A stretch of 64,000 bases of DNA, taken from the NCBI GenBank assembly GCA_019744775.1, contig JAIETZ010000001.1, positions 744,001 to 808,000 of the forward strand, read 5' to 3'. This document shows positions 37,041 through 44,282 of this stretch, piece after piece; position 1 is the stretch's first letter; every line of letters starts with the position of its first letter. The DNA comes from Candidatus Obscuribacterales bacterium. GTDB taxonomy: Bacteria; Cyanobacteriota; Vampirovibrionia; Obscuribacterales; Obscuribacteraceae. Under the pieces are notes generated by a model, which was not told the origin of the DNA, searched no databases, and worked only from the letters and a program-made list of their open reading frames with translations. A program made the position numbers and the translations under genes.

Positions 37041-37137
37041 TTATCGCTCCGGCTCGCAGAGCCTCTCCTTCGCTTAGCTATCCAGCTACCCAGCTTGGCT
37101 CCGCTGCGACCGGCTCATCGCCGCTCTTGCTTCGCCT
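37041..37137 (-). repeat. Dispersed intergenic repeat, copy 3 (between atpF and atpH)
   Basis: On the minus strand: GGCGAAGCAAGAGC, GCGATGAGCCGGTCGC, GCGGAGC, TAGCTAAGCGAAGGAGAGGC, GAGCCGGAGCGATAAA. Full-length copy of the family at 4911-5006, ending 14 bases before the atpH start. Confidence 0.75.
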
Positions 37138-37146
37138 ACTCTTCTC

Positions 37147-37683
37147 TCATTTTTCAACCAATTGCTTTGGGCGGGCGCCACCCATGGACTCAATCTGATC
37201 AACGAAATCGTTGAGCAACTTGCCCTTGGTGTTGATGCTAATTGCCTTTGGCAATGCTTCCTTAGTCAAATCAATGGCTGCCTTGGCTGCCACTGCTCTC
37301 AATTCAGTAATTGCCAACTGACGCTCTTTGGCAATTTCTTGCTCGATGCGCACTGACAAATCAGCAAGTTCTTTCTTGGTGGATTCTTCGATTTCTTTCT
37401 TCATCTCGATGGCAACTTGCTTTGCTTCATCGATGATGCGTGATGCTTCTTTCTCAGCTTCAGCAATTTTCTTTTGCTGTTCTGCCAAGAATGCTTCGCC
37501 TTCGGCACGGGCTGCAGCAGCTTCTTTCAAAGCCGCATCAATGCCGTCTTTACGCGAGGCAAAAACTGCCGGCATCTTGGTTGACCACATCCAGACAATA
37601 AGCCCAACCAGCACCAGCCAGTTGAGTAAATTGTTTTCGAATATCCCAAAAATTGAAAAACCTTCGTGCATAACTGCCACCAT
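37147..37683 (-). CDS. atpF: ATP synthase F0 subunit b
   Basis: Peripheral-stalk subunit. 178 residues: one N-terminal transmembrane helix (LLNWLVLVGLIVWMW) and a long Ala/Glu/Lys coiled coil (~45-165). The start codon directly follows the b' stop. Distinct from b', so the stalk is a heterodimer as in cyanobacteria. Confidence 0.94.
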   Translation of the reverse strand: MVAVMHEGFSIFGIFENNLLNWLVLVGLIVWMWSTKMPAVFASRKDGIDAALKEAAAARAEGEAFLAEQQKKIAEAEKEASRIIDEAKQVAIEMKKEIEESTKKELADLSVRIEQEIAKERQLAITELRAVAAKAAIDLTKEALPKAISINTKGKLLNDFVDQIESMGGARPKQLVEK

Positions 37684-38160
37684 TTAACTGGCTACCTCAA
37701 GAGCGCTTTTTACACGCTCGCGATCCACGGACAACGACACACGCTCACCCAGAAGCTTGTGTGCAATATCCTCGATAAGCTCAATTTCTTGATTTACCAG
37801 AGGATCAACAAGCGCTTTGCGCTCGTTTACGATTTGAGCTTTTGCAGCTTCGAGCTTTTTAGCGCCTTCAGCTTTTATTTTGCCCAACTCGTCATTGCGA
37901 CCTTGATTAGCTTTCTGTGTAGCTTCGTTGATGACGGACTGCGCTTCAGAACGAATCTTATGCAGATGCTCCTGATAGTGCGTGACCAAGTCACCAGCTT
38001 GTCCGTGCGCGTCTTTGCCGGCTTTCAGATCGCCTGAAATTTTGGCGGCGCGCGCTTCCAAGACTCTGCCTACTGGCTTCAACATTATCTGGTTTAGCAG
38101 ATACATGAAAGCCAAAAAGCTGAGAACGAAAATGATAAGCGTTGGATTTATATCGAACAT
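37684..38160 (-). CDS. atpF': ATP synthase F0 subunit b'
   Basis: Second peripheral-stalk subunit. 158 residues beginning MFDINPTLIIFVLSFLAFMY, very like the cyanobacterial b' opening MFDF..TLPLM, followed by LNQIMLKPVGRVLEAR and a coiled coil. In cyanobacterial nomenclature this gene is often called atpG. Lies between atpE and atpF. Confidence 0.94.
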   Translation of the reverse strand: MFDINPTLIIFVLSFLAFMYLLNQIMLKPVGRVLEARAAKISGDLKAGKDAHGQAGDLVTHYQEHLHKIRSEAQSVINEATQKANQGRNDELGKIKAEGAKKLEAAKAQIVNERKALVDPLVNQEIELIEDIAHKLLGERVSLSVDRERVKSALEVAS

Positions 38161-38236
38161 TGTTTATCGACTTCCCTTCAGAGACTCAATACGACGGGAG
38201 ACCTTCAACTTCGTTGAGGTCTCCCGCGAATGAATC

Positions 38237-38530
38237 TTAGACTTTGGTTCCGAATGTGAAGAGCATAATGGCGATAACGAAAGCGAGAAGTCCGAGAGCT
38301 TCCATCAAAGCGGCGATGATGATGGCGTTTGCCAACAACTTGCCGGCCATTTCTGGTTGACGAGCCATGCCTTCTAGAGCACGGGAACCGGCAACACCGA
38401 TACCAATACCAGGTCCGAATACGCCAACGACGGCAATTCCGGAGCCTATGAGTGAAGCGGCTTTAATAATGGTTGCGCTATCCATACCAGCAACAGCAGT
38501 ACCTGCTTGGGCGATGATTTGAGGTTCCAC
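38237..38530 (-). CDS. atpE: ATP synthase F0 subunit c
   Basis: Proteolipid of the rotor ring. 97 residues, two transmembrane helices joined by the polar loop with ARQPE; Gly-rich first helix GPGIGIGVAG; ion-carrying Glu in the second helix (AALMEALGLLAFV). The Gln and Ser/Thr ligands of Na+-type rings are not evident, so proton coupling is likely. GTG start with AGGAG at 7-base spacing; ~15 more N-terminal residues than usual, and Met16 is an alternative start. Confidence 0.96.
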   Translation of the reverse strand: MEPQIIAQAGTAVAGMDSATIIKAASLIGSGIAVVGVFGPGIGIGVAGSRALEGMARQPEMAGKLLANAIIIAALMEALGLLAFVIAIMLFTFGTKV

Positions 38531-38597
38531 TAACCTTCTCCTAGCAAAATGAAGTGTCTGACTACATCAGGCGACGAATTCGAAAATTCGCAGACCT

Positions 38598-38621
38598 GCG
38601 CTTCCTCTTAGTGAGAAGCGC
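38598..38621. other. Hairpin in the atpB-atpE gap
   Basis: Arms GCGCTTC / GAAGCGC with a 10-base loop. The 261-base gap between atpB and atpE holds no gene. A second short inverted repeat is AGCCT-GTGATG-AGGCT near 38704-38719, followed on the plus strand by TTTTA. These may be mRNA processing or stability elements, which would help raise atpE expression. Confidence 0.5.
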
Positions 38622-38791
38622 CATCGATTATAGCAAGCGTGACGAAAATCTTGCCTTTATATAGATGATCTTTTGTATTCATGCTTCATCATCTGTAACG
38701 AGCCTGTGATGAGGCTTTTACCGAGATGCCAATTGTTGGCGCAGCAATATGCGACAGCCGCGGGCTTTAATTTTCGCTTAGAGATTGAAAC

Positions 38792-39568
38792 CTAGTGATG
38801 CTCAGCGACCGTCAGTCCGATGTAGATCGACGTCAACAAAGCAAATACAAATGCCTGAATAAGACCAATGAAAAGTTCAAACGCCATGATGCCTGTCGGT
38901 AAAAGTACCGGCATCATCATCAAGAATGCGGCGCGTAGCAATTCGTCAGCTGTGATAACGACCATAAGTCGCAAAGCCAGTGTTGATGGACGAACTACCA
39001 AGTCGAGAATTTCAATTGGGTTCGCAAGATGCTTACCGTAACTGACTCCATGCTTCCAGAAGCCGGAGCCCAAGTAAACAAGCAAGGCGACCATAGCAAG
39101 TCCAAACGTCACGTTTAGATCTGTTGTTGGTGAAGCAATTTCAAATGGCTCACCGTCTTTGAGATGGAACCAACCCGGCATGTGCTCAAACGCACGCCAT
39201 GGTCCAACACCGATAAAGTTGCCTAATAAGACAAATATAAAGATCGCTGCAATTAGCGGGAAGAATTTTTTGTAGTGGTGACCAATTTGACCATGCGCTA
39301 GATCATCTACGAACTTGTAAACCATCTCCAGCATTGCCTGACCCTTGCCGCCGGCACCTTCGACAACCAGTCCGCGGACGATAAGAGCCGCTGCTAACAG
39401 AATGCCGCCCATACAGAGCCAAGCCAACAAGAGAGTGTCTACGTGAATGCTTCCCAGGCTTCCGTCGATATTGATCGGTCCTACCGAGGTGCTTCCACCG
39501 AAGATATTGATTTTGTTGATAGCTGGGTCGTTTACAAACTGTGAAAGTTCAAGATTTTTGCCTAGCAT
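38792..39568 (-). CDS. atpB: ATP synthase F0 subunit a
   Basis: Stator channel subunit for proton passage. 258 residues, about six transmembrane segments. Essential Arg200 is present in STLALRLMVVITADELL; PTTDLNVT and the C-terminal ELFIGLIQAFVFALL...YIGLTVAEHH closely follow the cyanobacterial pattern. However, the residues after Arg200, normally RLFGN, are RLMVV, so the conserved Asn is lost. ATG 39568. Separated from the upstream fasciclin gene by a repeat and two hairpins, so it may have its own promoter. Confidence 0.95.
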   Translation of the reverse strand: MLGKNLELSQFVNDPAINKINIFGGSTSVGPINIDGSLGSIHVDTLLLAWLCMGGILLAAALIVRGLVVEGAGGKGQAMLEMVYKFVDDLAHGQIGHHYKKFFPLIAAIFIFVLLGNFIGVGPWRAFEHMPGWFHLKDGEPFEIASPTTDLNVTFGLAMVALLVYLGSGFWKHGVSYGKHLANPIEILDLVVRPSTLALRLMVVITADELLRAAFLMMMPVLLPTGIMAFELFIGLIQAFVFALLTSIYIGLTVAEHH

Positions 39569-39624
39569 GAGTCCTTGCTTTCCTACGCGCTAACTTCAAG
39601 AGCCGCGTCGAATGAGTCCCAAAA

Positions 39625-39673
39625 TCCCCGAAAAAGGGGAACAGTCCCGCATCATAGCAGATGCTGGGACTGT
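39625..39673 (-). terminator. Tandem hairpins between fasciclin gene and atpB
   Basis: Minus-strand order: ACAGTCCC-a-GCATC / GATGC-GGGACTGT (13 paired bases, one bulge, 39641-39673), directly followed by TCCCC-ttttTC-GGGGA (39625-39640) and ATTTT. This looks like a terminator or attenuator in front of atpB. Confidence 0.55.
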
Positions 39674-39696
39674 CCTTCATTACAAGGGATTATAAA

Positions 39697-39791
39697 TAAC
39701 GCTCCGGTTACGCTATCGCTTCACCTTCGCTTGCCTTCCGGCAACCCTTAGCGCTTCGCAGCGACCTGCTTATCGCAGCTCTTGCTACGCT
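39697..39791 (-). repeat. Dispersed intergenic repeat, copy 4 (after fasciclin gene)
   Basis: On the minus strand: GCGTAGCAAGAGC, GCGATAAGCAGGTCGC, GCGAAGCGCTAAGG, TTGCCGGAAGGCAAGCGAAG, AACCGGAGCGTTATTTATAA. Full-length member of the family; here the next start codon (atpB) is ~130 bases away, so it cannot supply the ribosome site. Confidence 0.75.
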
Positions 39792-39806
39792 AGCAAGGCT
39801 AAGGAA

Positions 39807-40313
39807 TTACTTGCCTCTTTCCGGAACGAGAACTTCGTCGATTTCGTAAATCGTGGCGTTCTTGTAGTTCTTGCCTTCGCCCTGGATGATGGCGCCGTCG
39901 ATTGAGATTGAGCCATCTTTGTTATTGATCATTACAAACTCGCCTTCTTCGGTTTTAGCCGAGCGCATGTTTGCCAGATCGTCCTTGGACAGTTTGCGAG
40001 GCACGATGTGATAAGCGAGCACTTTGTGCAATTGCCCGTGGTTCTTCATCAAAGCTTCGCGCTTTGCCTTCGGCATTTTTTCCCAGGCAGCATCCGTAGG
40101 AGCAAAAACGGTCACAGCCTTTTTGTTCTTAAGGGAGTAGCACATGCCGGCCTTCTTCATAATGCAGCAGGTCTTCATGTGGTTGCCGACGCTCGGGCAC
40201 TTTTTGCTGTTCTTGGAGCAGCTAGCACCTGTTCCAGCAGAAGCGCCTTGAGCGGAAAGGGTTCCGATCAAAAGAGCAGCTGCTGCGAAAGTCATCAAAT
40301 TCTTAGTAAGCAT
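39807..40313 (-). CDS. Secreted fasciclin-domain protein with Cys-rich insert
   Basis: 168 residues from ATG 40313 (GAGGAA upstream). Signal peptide NLMTFAAAALLIGTLSAQGASA; then a Cys-rich stretch with five Cys in ~27 residues (CSKNSKKC, KTCCIMKKAGMC), then a FAS1 domain: VTVFAPTDAAWEKMP, LHKVLAYHIVPRKLS, IDGAIIQGEGKNYKNATIYEID(EVLVP). FAS1 domains mediate adhesion or ligand binding at the cell surface. The FAS1 core is shortened because the Cys-rich part replaces the first strand region. Its place between atpI and atpB is odd and no functional link is known. Confidence 0.9.
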   Translation of the reverse strand: MLTKNLMTFAAAALLIGTLSAQGASAGTGASCSKNSKKCPSVGNHMKTCCIMKKAGMCYSLKNKKAVTVFAPTDAAWEKMPKAKREALMKNHGQLHKVLAYHIVPRKLSKDDLANMRSAKTEEGEFVMINNKDGSISIDGAIIQGEGKNYKNATIYEIDEVLVPERGK

Positions 40314-40357
40314 CTGTTTCGATTTCCTCAATTTAGGTCTAAACCTAGCCGATCATT

Positions 40358-40627
40358 TTATATGGTTTGGTCTTTGTTGCCGCTCTTTTCTTCCTTGGCA
40401 GACTCTTTTTCGGCTTGTAAAGCTTTCACGACCATACGCGCCAAACCCGCCGCCATTCCTGAAAGAGCAAGTAAAACGGCGAATAATGGCTGCGTATGAA
40501 ATTTCTCGTCCAACCAATTGCCACCCCAGACACCAAACGCTACCAGCACCGCAATTGCCAAGACCGCTTCGCCTGCAGAAGCCAGAGCCTTGGAGAGATC
40601 GTCGTTGCCGCCAAACTTAAATGCCAT
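40358..40627 (-). CDS. atpI: AtpI/AtpZ-like ATP synthase accessory membrane protein
   Basis: 89 residues from ATG 40627 (AAGG upstream; a TTG 32 codons earlier lacks support). Two transmembrane helices (AVLAIAVLVAFGVWGGNWLD and LFAVLLALSGMAAGLARM) with the glycine/acidic turn typical of the AtpZ/AtpI family, assembly factors or Mg/Ca channels for c-ring formation. First gene of the ATP synthase cluster; Lys/Glu-rich tail. Confidence 0.85.
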   Translation of the reverse strand: MAFKFGGNDDLSKALASAGEAVLAIAVLVAFGVWGGNWLDEKFHTQPLFAVLLALSGMAAGLARMVVKALQAEKESAKEEKSGNKDQTI

Positions 40628-40774
40628 TTGTTGCGCCTTAATCTTGTCAACCAGACTATTCGGCTCAAGCGTACCACTTATTAAAATGCTAGCCAGGCTT
40701 GAATAGATGCCAATAGACCTCAATAAAAAACGTTTTGATAGACTTAATAAGGAATATCTTCAAGGAGCGCTCAA

Positions 40775-41530
40775 ATGTTTAGTCGCCTGGTCACTCTAAT
40801 AAAGGCATTCTTTAACAGCATCATGGGTAAGATGGAAGACCCGACAATGATGCTTGAGCAAACCTATGAAGATTTGCAATCAAATCTCATTCAGGTAAGA
40901 CAAGCAGTCGCGCAAGCAATTGCTACCGAGAAGCAACTCGAACAGCAATTGAAAAAGAATCAGGAGCAAGCAGCTACCTGGCAAAATCGCGCAACGCTTG
41001 CTGTTCAACAAAAGAATGATGATCTTGCTCGCCAAGCTCTACAGAGAAAGCAACAATACACACAAGCTATTCATGATCTCGAAACACAGCTAAAACAACA
41101 AAGAGAACTCACAACCAATCTGCGCAATAAGTTGCAAGATTTGGAAAACGAAGTTCAAAAAGCTTACACCAAGAAACAAGTACTCATCGCTCGCGACAAA
41201 GCTGCACAAGCCACAGTCAAAGCCGGTGAAATTCTCTCGAAGACAACAGCATCCGGTGCGATGTCCGTGATGGAAAAGATGGAAGCAAAAGTTTCCGAGC
41301 GCGAAGCCAAAGCTGCTGCTCTCCACGAAATGGGCTCCGACAATCTTGACACCAAATTCAAGACCTGGGAAGGTCAAGCCGACATCGAAGCCGAACTCGC
41401 CGCCCTCAAAGGCGAACCAGCTCCTTCAACAAAATTGATCGTCGAAGAAAAAGAGCCGGTGCTTATCGAAGTGCAAGATGCTGAAACAGTAGAAGCACCG
41501 AAACAGGCTCAAGCTGAAAACGAAGGCTAA
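40775..41530 (+). CDS. pspA: PspA/IM30 (Vipp1) family membrane-remodelling protein
   Basis: 251 residues, almost entirely coiled-coil helices after an amphipathic N-terminal helix (FSRLVTLIKAFFNSIM), with EDPTMMLEQTYEDLQSNL as the family opening. ESCRT-III-like proteins of this family polymerise on inner membranes and protect proton tightness; IM30/Vipp1 supports thylakoids in cyanobacteria. The core ends near residue 215 and is followed by an acidic tail of ~35 residues, reminiscent of but not clearly the Vipp1 helix. Divergent from atpI, which is apt for a membrane-integrity protein. AAGGAG ribosome site. Overlaps tgt tail to tail by 4 bases. Confidence 0.93.
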   Translation: MFSRLVTLIKAFFNSIMGKMEDPTMMLEQTYEDLQSNLIQVRQAVAQAIATEKQLEQQLKKNQEQAATWQNRATLAVQQKNDDLARQALQRKQQYTQAIHDLETQLKQQRELTTNLRNKLQDLENEVQKAYTKKQVLIARDKAAQATVKAGEILSKTTASGAMSVMEKMEAKVSEREAKAAALHEMGSDNLDTKFKTWEGQADIEAELAALKGEPAPSTKLIVEEKEPVLIEVQDAETVEAPKQAQAENEG

Positions 41531-42672
41531 GCGTCATTTGCTCTTAGGTGGGCTTCGCCTTCAAAGTATTCCTTGAAGTTTCCGTTGAGAATTGCTTCGC
41601 GACATTCACGTGTTTTTTTGTGTAGGTAAACGATGTTGTGAATGGAAAGCAAAGTTGCTGCGGCCATTTCTTTCATGCGGACTAAATGCGAAAGATAAGC
41701 TCGTGTGTGGTTTGTGCACGTATAACATTCACATCCCTGCTCCAATGGTTGAAAGTCTTCGATAAAACAAGCATTGCGCAACGACACGCGACCATTGCTT
41801 GTAAATGCGGCACCATGTCGTGCCAGACGAGTGGGAAGCACGCAATCAAACATGTCTATGCCACATCTAATAGCGTATGCAATATCCCACGGCGTACCAA
41901 CGCCCATTAGATAACGCGGTTTATGTTCTGGTAGAAGCGGAGCCGTGTACAAAACGACACGCTCAATTGCTTCGCGCTCTTCACCGACCGCAACACCACC
42001 AATTGCAAACCCCGGCAAATCATAACTTGTAACTACGCGGGCTGATTCCGTACGCAACTCTTCGTAAATGCTTCCCTGAACAATTCCAAACAATGCTTGG
42101 TCATGTGCACGCTGATGAGAGATAACGCACTTTTCTAACCAGTTGTGTGTTCGAATCATCGCTGCTTTTGCTTCGTCATAAGTGGCAGGATTTTTCACAC
42201 ACTCGTCAAACGCCATGATAATGTCTGGTCCAAGAGCATTTTGTATCTCCATTGATTTTTCCGGGCCGATGAAGTGCTCTTGTCCAGTGCGATGATCTTT
42301 GAACATCACACCGTTATCACCAATTTTTCTCAGCTCATCCAAACTGAAAACTTGAAAGCCGCCTGAGTCTGTGAGTATTGGTCCGTCCCATCCGGAAAAC
42401 TTGTGCAGTCCGCCTGCTTTCTTAACCAACTCATGACCGGGTCTCAGGTAGAGGTGATATGAATTGGCGAGAACTATTTGCGATCTAGTCTGCTTTATCT
42501 GGTCCCAGCTAACAGCTTTTACGGTTGCATTTGTACCCACCGGCATAAACACCGGCGTTTCGACAACACCATGAGGCGTAGTTAGCTTTCCTACGCGCGC
42601 GCCGGACCACGGACACGTGGCTTCGACTTCGAAGCTTATTGCTTGCTGAAGGGTCTGACTCATGCGAGTCAT
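41527..42672 (-). CDS. tgt: Queuine/preQ1 tRNA-ribosyltransferase
   Basis: Exchanges guanine-34 for preQ1 in GUN-anticodon tRNAs. 381 residues. Active-site Asp in LTDSGGFQVFSL and nucleophile Asp in DCVLPTRLARHG; zinc site CECYTCTNH...H in the last quarter. Start ATG 42672; ATG 42663 three codons later is equally possible. No other queuosine gene is adjacent. Confidence 0.96.
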   Translation of the reverse strand: MTRMSQTLQQAISFEVEATCPWSGARVGKLTTPHGVVETPVFMPVGTNATVKAVSWDQIKQTRSQIVLANSYHLYLRPGHELVKKAGGLHKFSGWDGPILTDSGGFQVFSLDELRKIGDNGVMFKDHRTGQEHFIGPEKSMEIQNALGPDIIMAFDECVKNPATYDEAKAAMIRTHNWLEKCVISHQRAHDQALFGIVQGSIYEELRTESARVVTSYDLPGFAIGGVAVGEEREAIERVVLYTAPLLPEHKPRYLMGVGTPWDIAYAIRCGIDMFDCVLPTRLARHGAAFTSNGRVSLRNACFIEDFQPLEQGCECYTCTNHTRAYLSHLVRMKEMAAATLLSIHNIVYLHKKTRECREAILNGNFKEYFEGEAHLRANDA

Positions 42673-42707
42673 AATAGTCCATTAGCTTAGAAACTTGCCT
42701 TAATTAC

Positions 42708-43433
42708 TTAAAAACCAAACTGGGATCTAAGCAAGCTGAGCCCTTGCTGCATCAAGCCGTTGCCGGTTGAACCCTGGAGCAGTCCACCCAATCCTGATGA
42801 TTGGTTGTACGGAGTCAGGTACGGATCAGCATATGGGCTTCCGTATGCTGAAGTTCCGTAAGCATCGTAAGGTGAGCCGTACGAATTGTAAGGTGAACCA
42901 TAACCGTACGGGTTACTTGCCTGTAGGCTGCTTGGGAAATAGCTGGGCACACCACCTGGGAAAAGTTGAGAGAGAGCAGGGAAATTTGTAGTTTGATTTG
43001 GGTTCATAGCGCCATACTGAGCACTATTTTTCTGAGCTTTCAGCATGTTGATTTCATAATCCAAGTTCTGCCAGGCAGCTTTCGGCTCGCCGTGCTCTTT
43101 CATTGTGTCTCTCATATCTTTTAGTTGTTTTATTCTATTGTCGATCACGTTTTTATAGTACGCATATTGCTGCGGGTCTAAAAGAGCGCCGTCCATGTCA
43201 CGGTACTTGGTGCCCGATATGACTTGCTGCCCACCGTCCATTCTTCCACCATATAAATAAAGGTCTTGTGCAGCGACTGTGCCTTTGATTACACCCGTCG
43301 CGTCATAGTAACCACCGTCACGGCTTTGTTGCCAGACAGGCTGGTGTCCGGGAACGCCCAAAAATGTCGCCTGAGAAAACGCCGGCGGCATCGCCAGTAG
43401 CGCAAGGCTCAACATCAACATAAGACGACTCAT
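42708..43433 (-). CDS. Secreted protein with Tyr/Gly/Pro repeats
   Basis: 241 residues from ATG 43433, which has GGAGG at suitable spacing (an upstream ATG at 43481 lacks one). Signal peptide SRLMLMLSLALLAMPPAFS-Q. Mature N-terminal part ~20-140 unrecognised (GHQPVWQQSRDGGYYDATG; a helical stretch around DNRIKQLKDMRDTMKEHG); C-terminal part has repeats of the form YGSPY..Y (NPYGYGSPYNSYGSPYDAYG), like flexible surface or cell-wall proteins. Function unknown. Confidence 0.82.
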   Translation of the reverse strand: MSRLMLMLSLALLAMPPAFSQATFLGVPGHQPVWQQSRDGGYYDATGVIKGTVAAQDLYLYGGRMDGGQQVISGTKYRDMDGALLDPQQYAYYKNVIDNRIKQLKDMRDTMKEHGEPKAAWQNLDYEINMLKAQKNSAQYGAMNPNQTTNFPALSQLFPGGVPSYFPSSLQASNPYGYGSPYNSYGSPYDAYGTSAYGSPYADPYLTPYNQSSGLGGLLQGSTGNGLMQQGLSLLRSQFGF

Positions 43434-43507
43434 AACCGGGACCTCCAAAAGGGTAGTAAGGGAATGGACGAAGCCGTCCATCCTAAGTTCCCTAAGATTC
43501 TTGTGAA

Positions 43508-43906
43508 CTATACCTTGAGCAGTGTCATGCCAGCCTTGGCAGCAGTCTTATCAAAAGTTACTACTGACTCGCACCCATGCGCATGGGCAATGCGCTCAAT
43601 AAGGTAATCACTGAAATCAGCTGGTCCACCGTCAAATAACTTGAGAGCCTGCCAAACAATGTCCGCGTCTTGCACTGCGAGTTGCTTGGTGCTGAGAATT
43701 TGGCGAAGCAAACGGATCACATCCTCTCGAGATGCATCGTAACAGCTTTCGCATACCCAAACCAGCTCAACGAGCGTAACAAGTCCTATGAAGCCAGGAT
43801 TATCTGGAGAACATTCGGACTCAATAAACTGTTCGGCCCTTGCAGATTGAGTTGAATCGTCTTGTGCTACGTATCGAACCAATACATTGGTATCAAGTGC
43901 GATCAC
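43508..43906 (-). CDS. vapC: PIN-domain toxin (VapC-like)
   Basis: 132-residue predicted Mg-dependent RNase. Acidic PIN residues: Asp5 (ALDTNVLVRY), Glu in TLVELVWVCE, and Asp pair in GPADFSDYLIE ... VTFDKTAAK. Overlaps the upstream antitoxin gene by 4 bases (ATGA). VapC toxins usually cut initiator tRNA or rRNA; the target here is unknown. Confidence 0.9.
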   Translation of the reverse strand: MIALDTNVLVRYVAQDDSTQSARAEQFIESECSPDNPGFIGLVTLVELVWVCESCYDASREDVIRLLRQILSTKQLAVQDADIVWQALKLFDGGPADFSDYLIERIAHAHGCESVVTFDKTAAKAGMTLLKV

Positions 43907-44142
43907 TTGCCTGCTCCGCGACGCCGTATTGCCGCGCGCATATCTTCAATAGAGACATGCTTAGCCGGTTTTTTGAGTAGTCCTTTAAGAGAACTCACAT
44001 CCTCAATTAGCGGCTTGATCGAAAACTCACCATCACTAACTTCTACAAATTCTATGCGGTGACCAGCATCAATCCCTAGTCTCTGCCTAACCGATTGAGG
44101 TATGGTTATTTGTCCTTTGCTGGTAACCGTGGCTGTCGTCAT
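43903..44142 (-). CDS. vapB: AbrB/MazE-type antitoxin (VapB)
   Basis: 79 residues with the swapped-hairpin DNA-binding fold (TATVTSKGQITIPQSVRQRLG) in the first 45 residues and a toxin-binding tail (EDVSSLKGLLKKPAKHVSIE). Overlaps vapC. A well-formed promoter with an inverted repeat lies 47-76 bases upstream. Confidence 0.92.
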   Translation of the reverse strand: MTTATVTSKGQITIPQSVRQRLGIDAGHRIEFVEVSDGEFSIKPLIEDVSSLKGLLKKPAKHVSIEDMRAAIRRRGAGK

Positions 44143-44184
44143 TACTCCTTACCAATTGCAGTAAATCTTACCTGTTTGCTCCTT

Positions 44185-44218
44185 CCTTACTATAGCGTAA
44201 GGGAACACACTTTGTCAA
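44185..44218 (-). promoter_or_regulatory. vapBC promoter with overlapping operator
   Basis: Minus strand: perfect -35 TTGACA (44213-44218), 18-base spacer, -10 TATAGT (44189-44194). An inverted repeat CCTTAC-N6-GTAAGG (44185-44202) covers the -10, the expected position for autorepression by the antitoxin. Confidence 0.75.
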
Positions 44219-44282
44219 GGAGCTCATCCAGTCAGCTAGAATAGGTAACGTAGATTCGACGCTTACTTGACAGGGGTACCCG

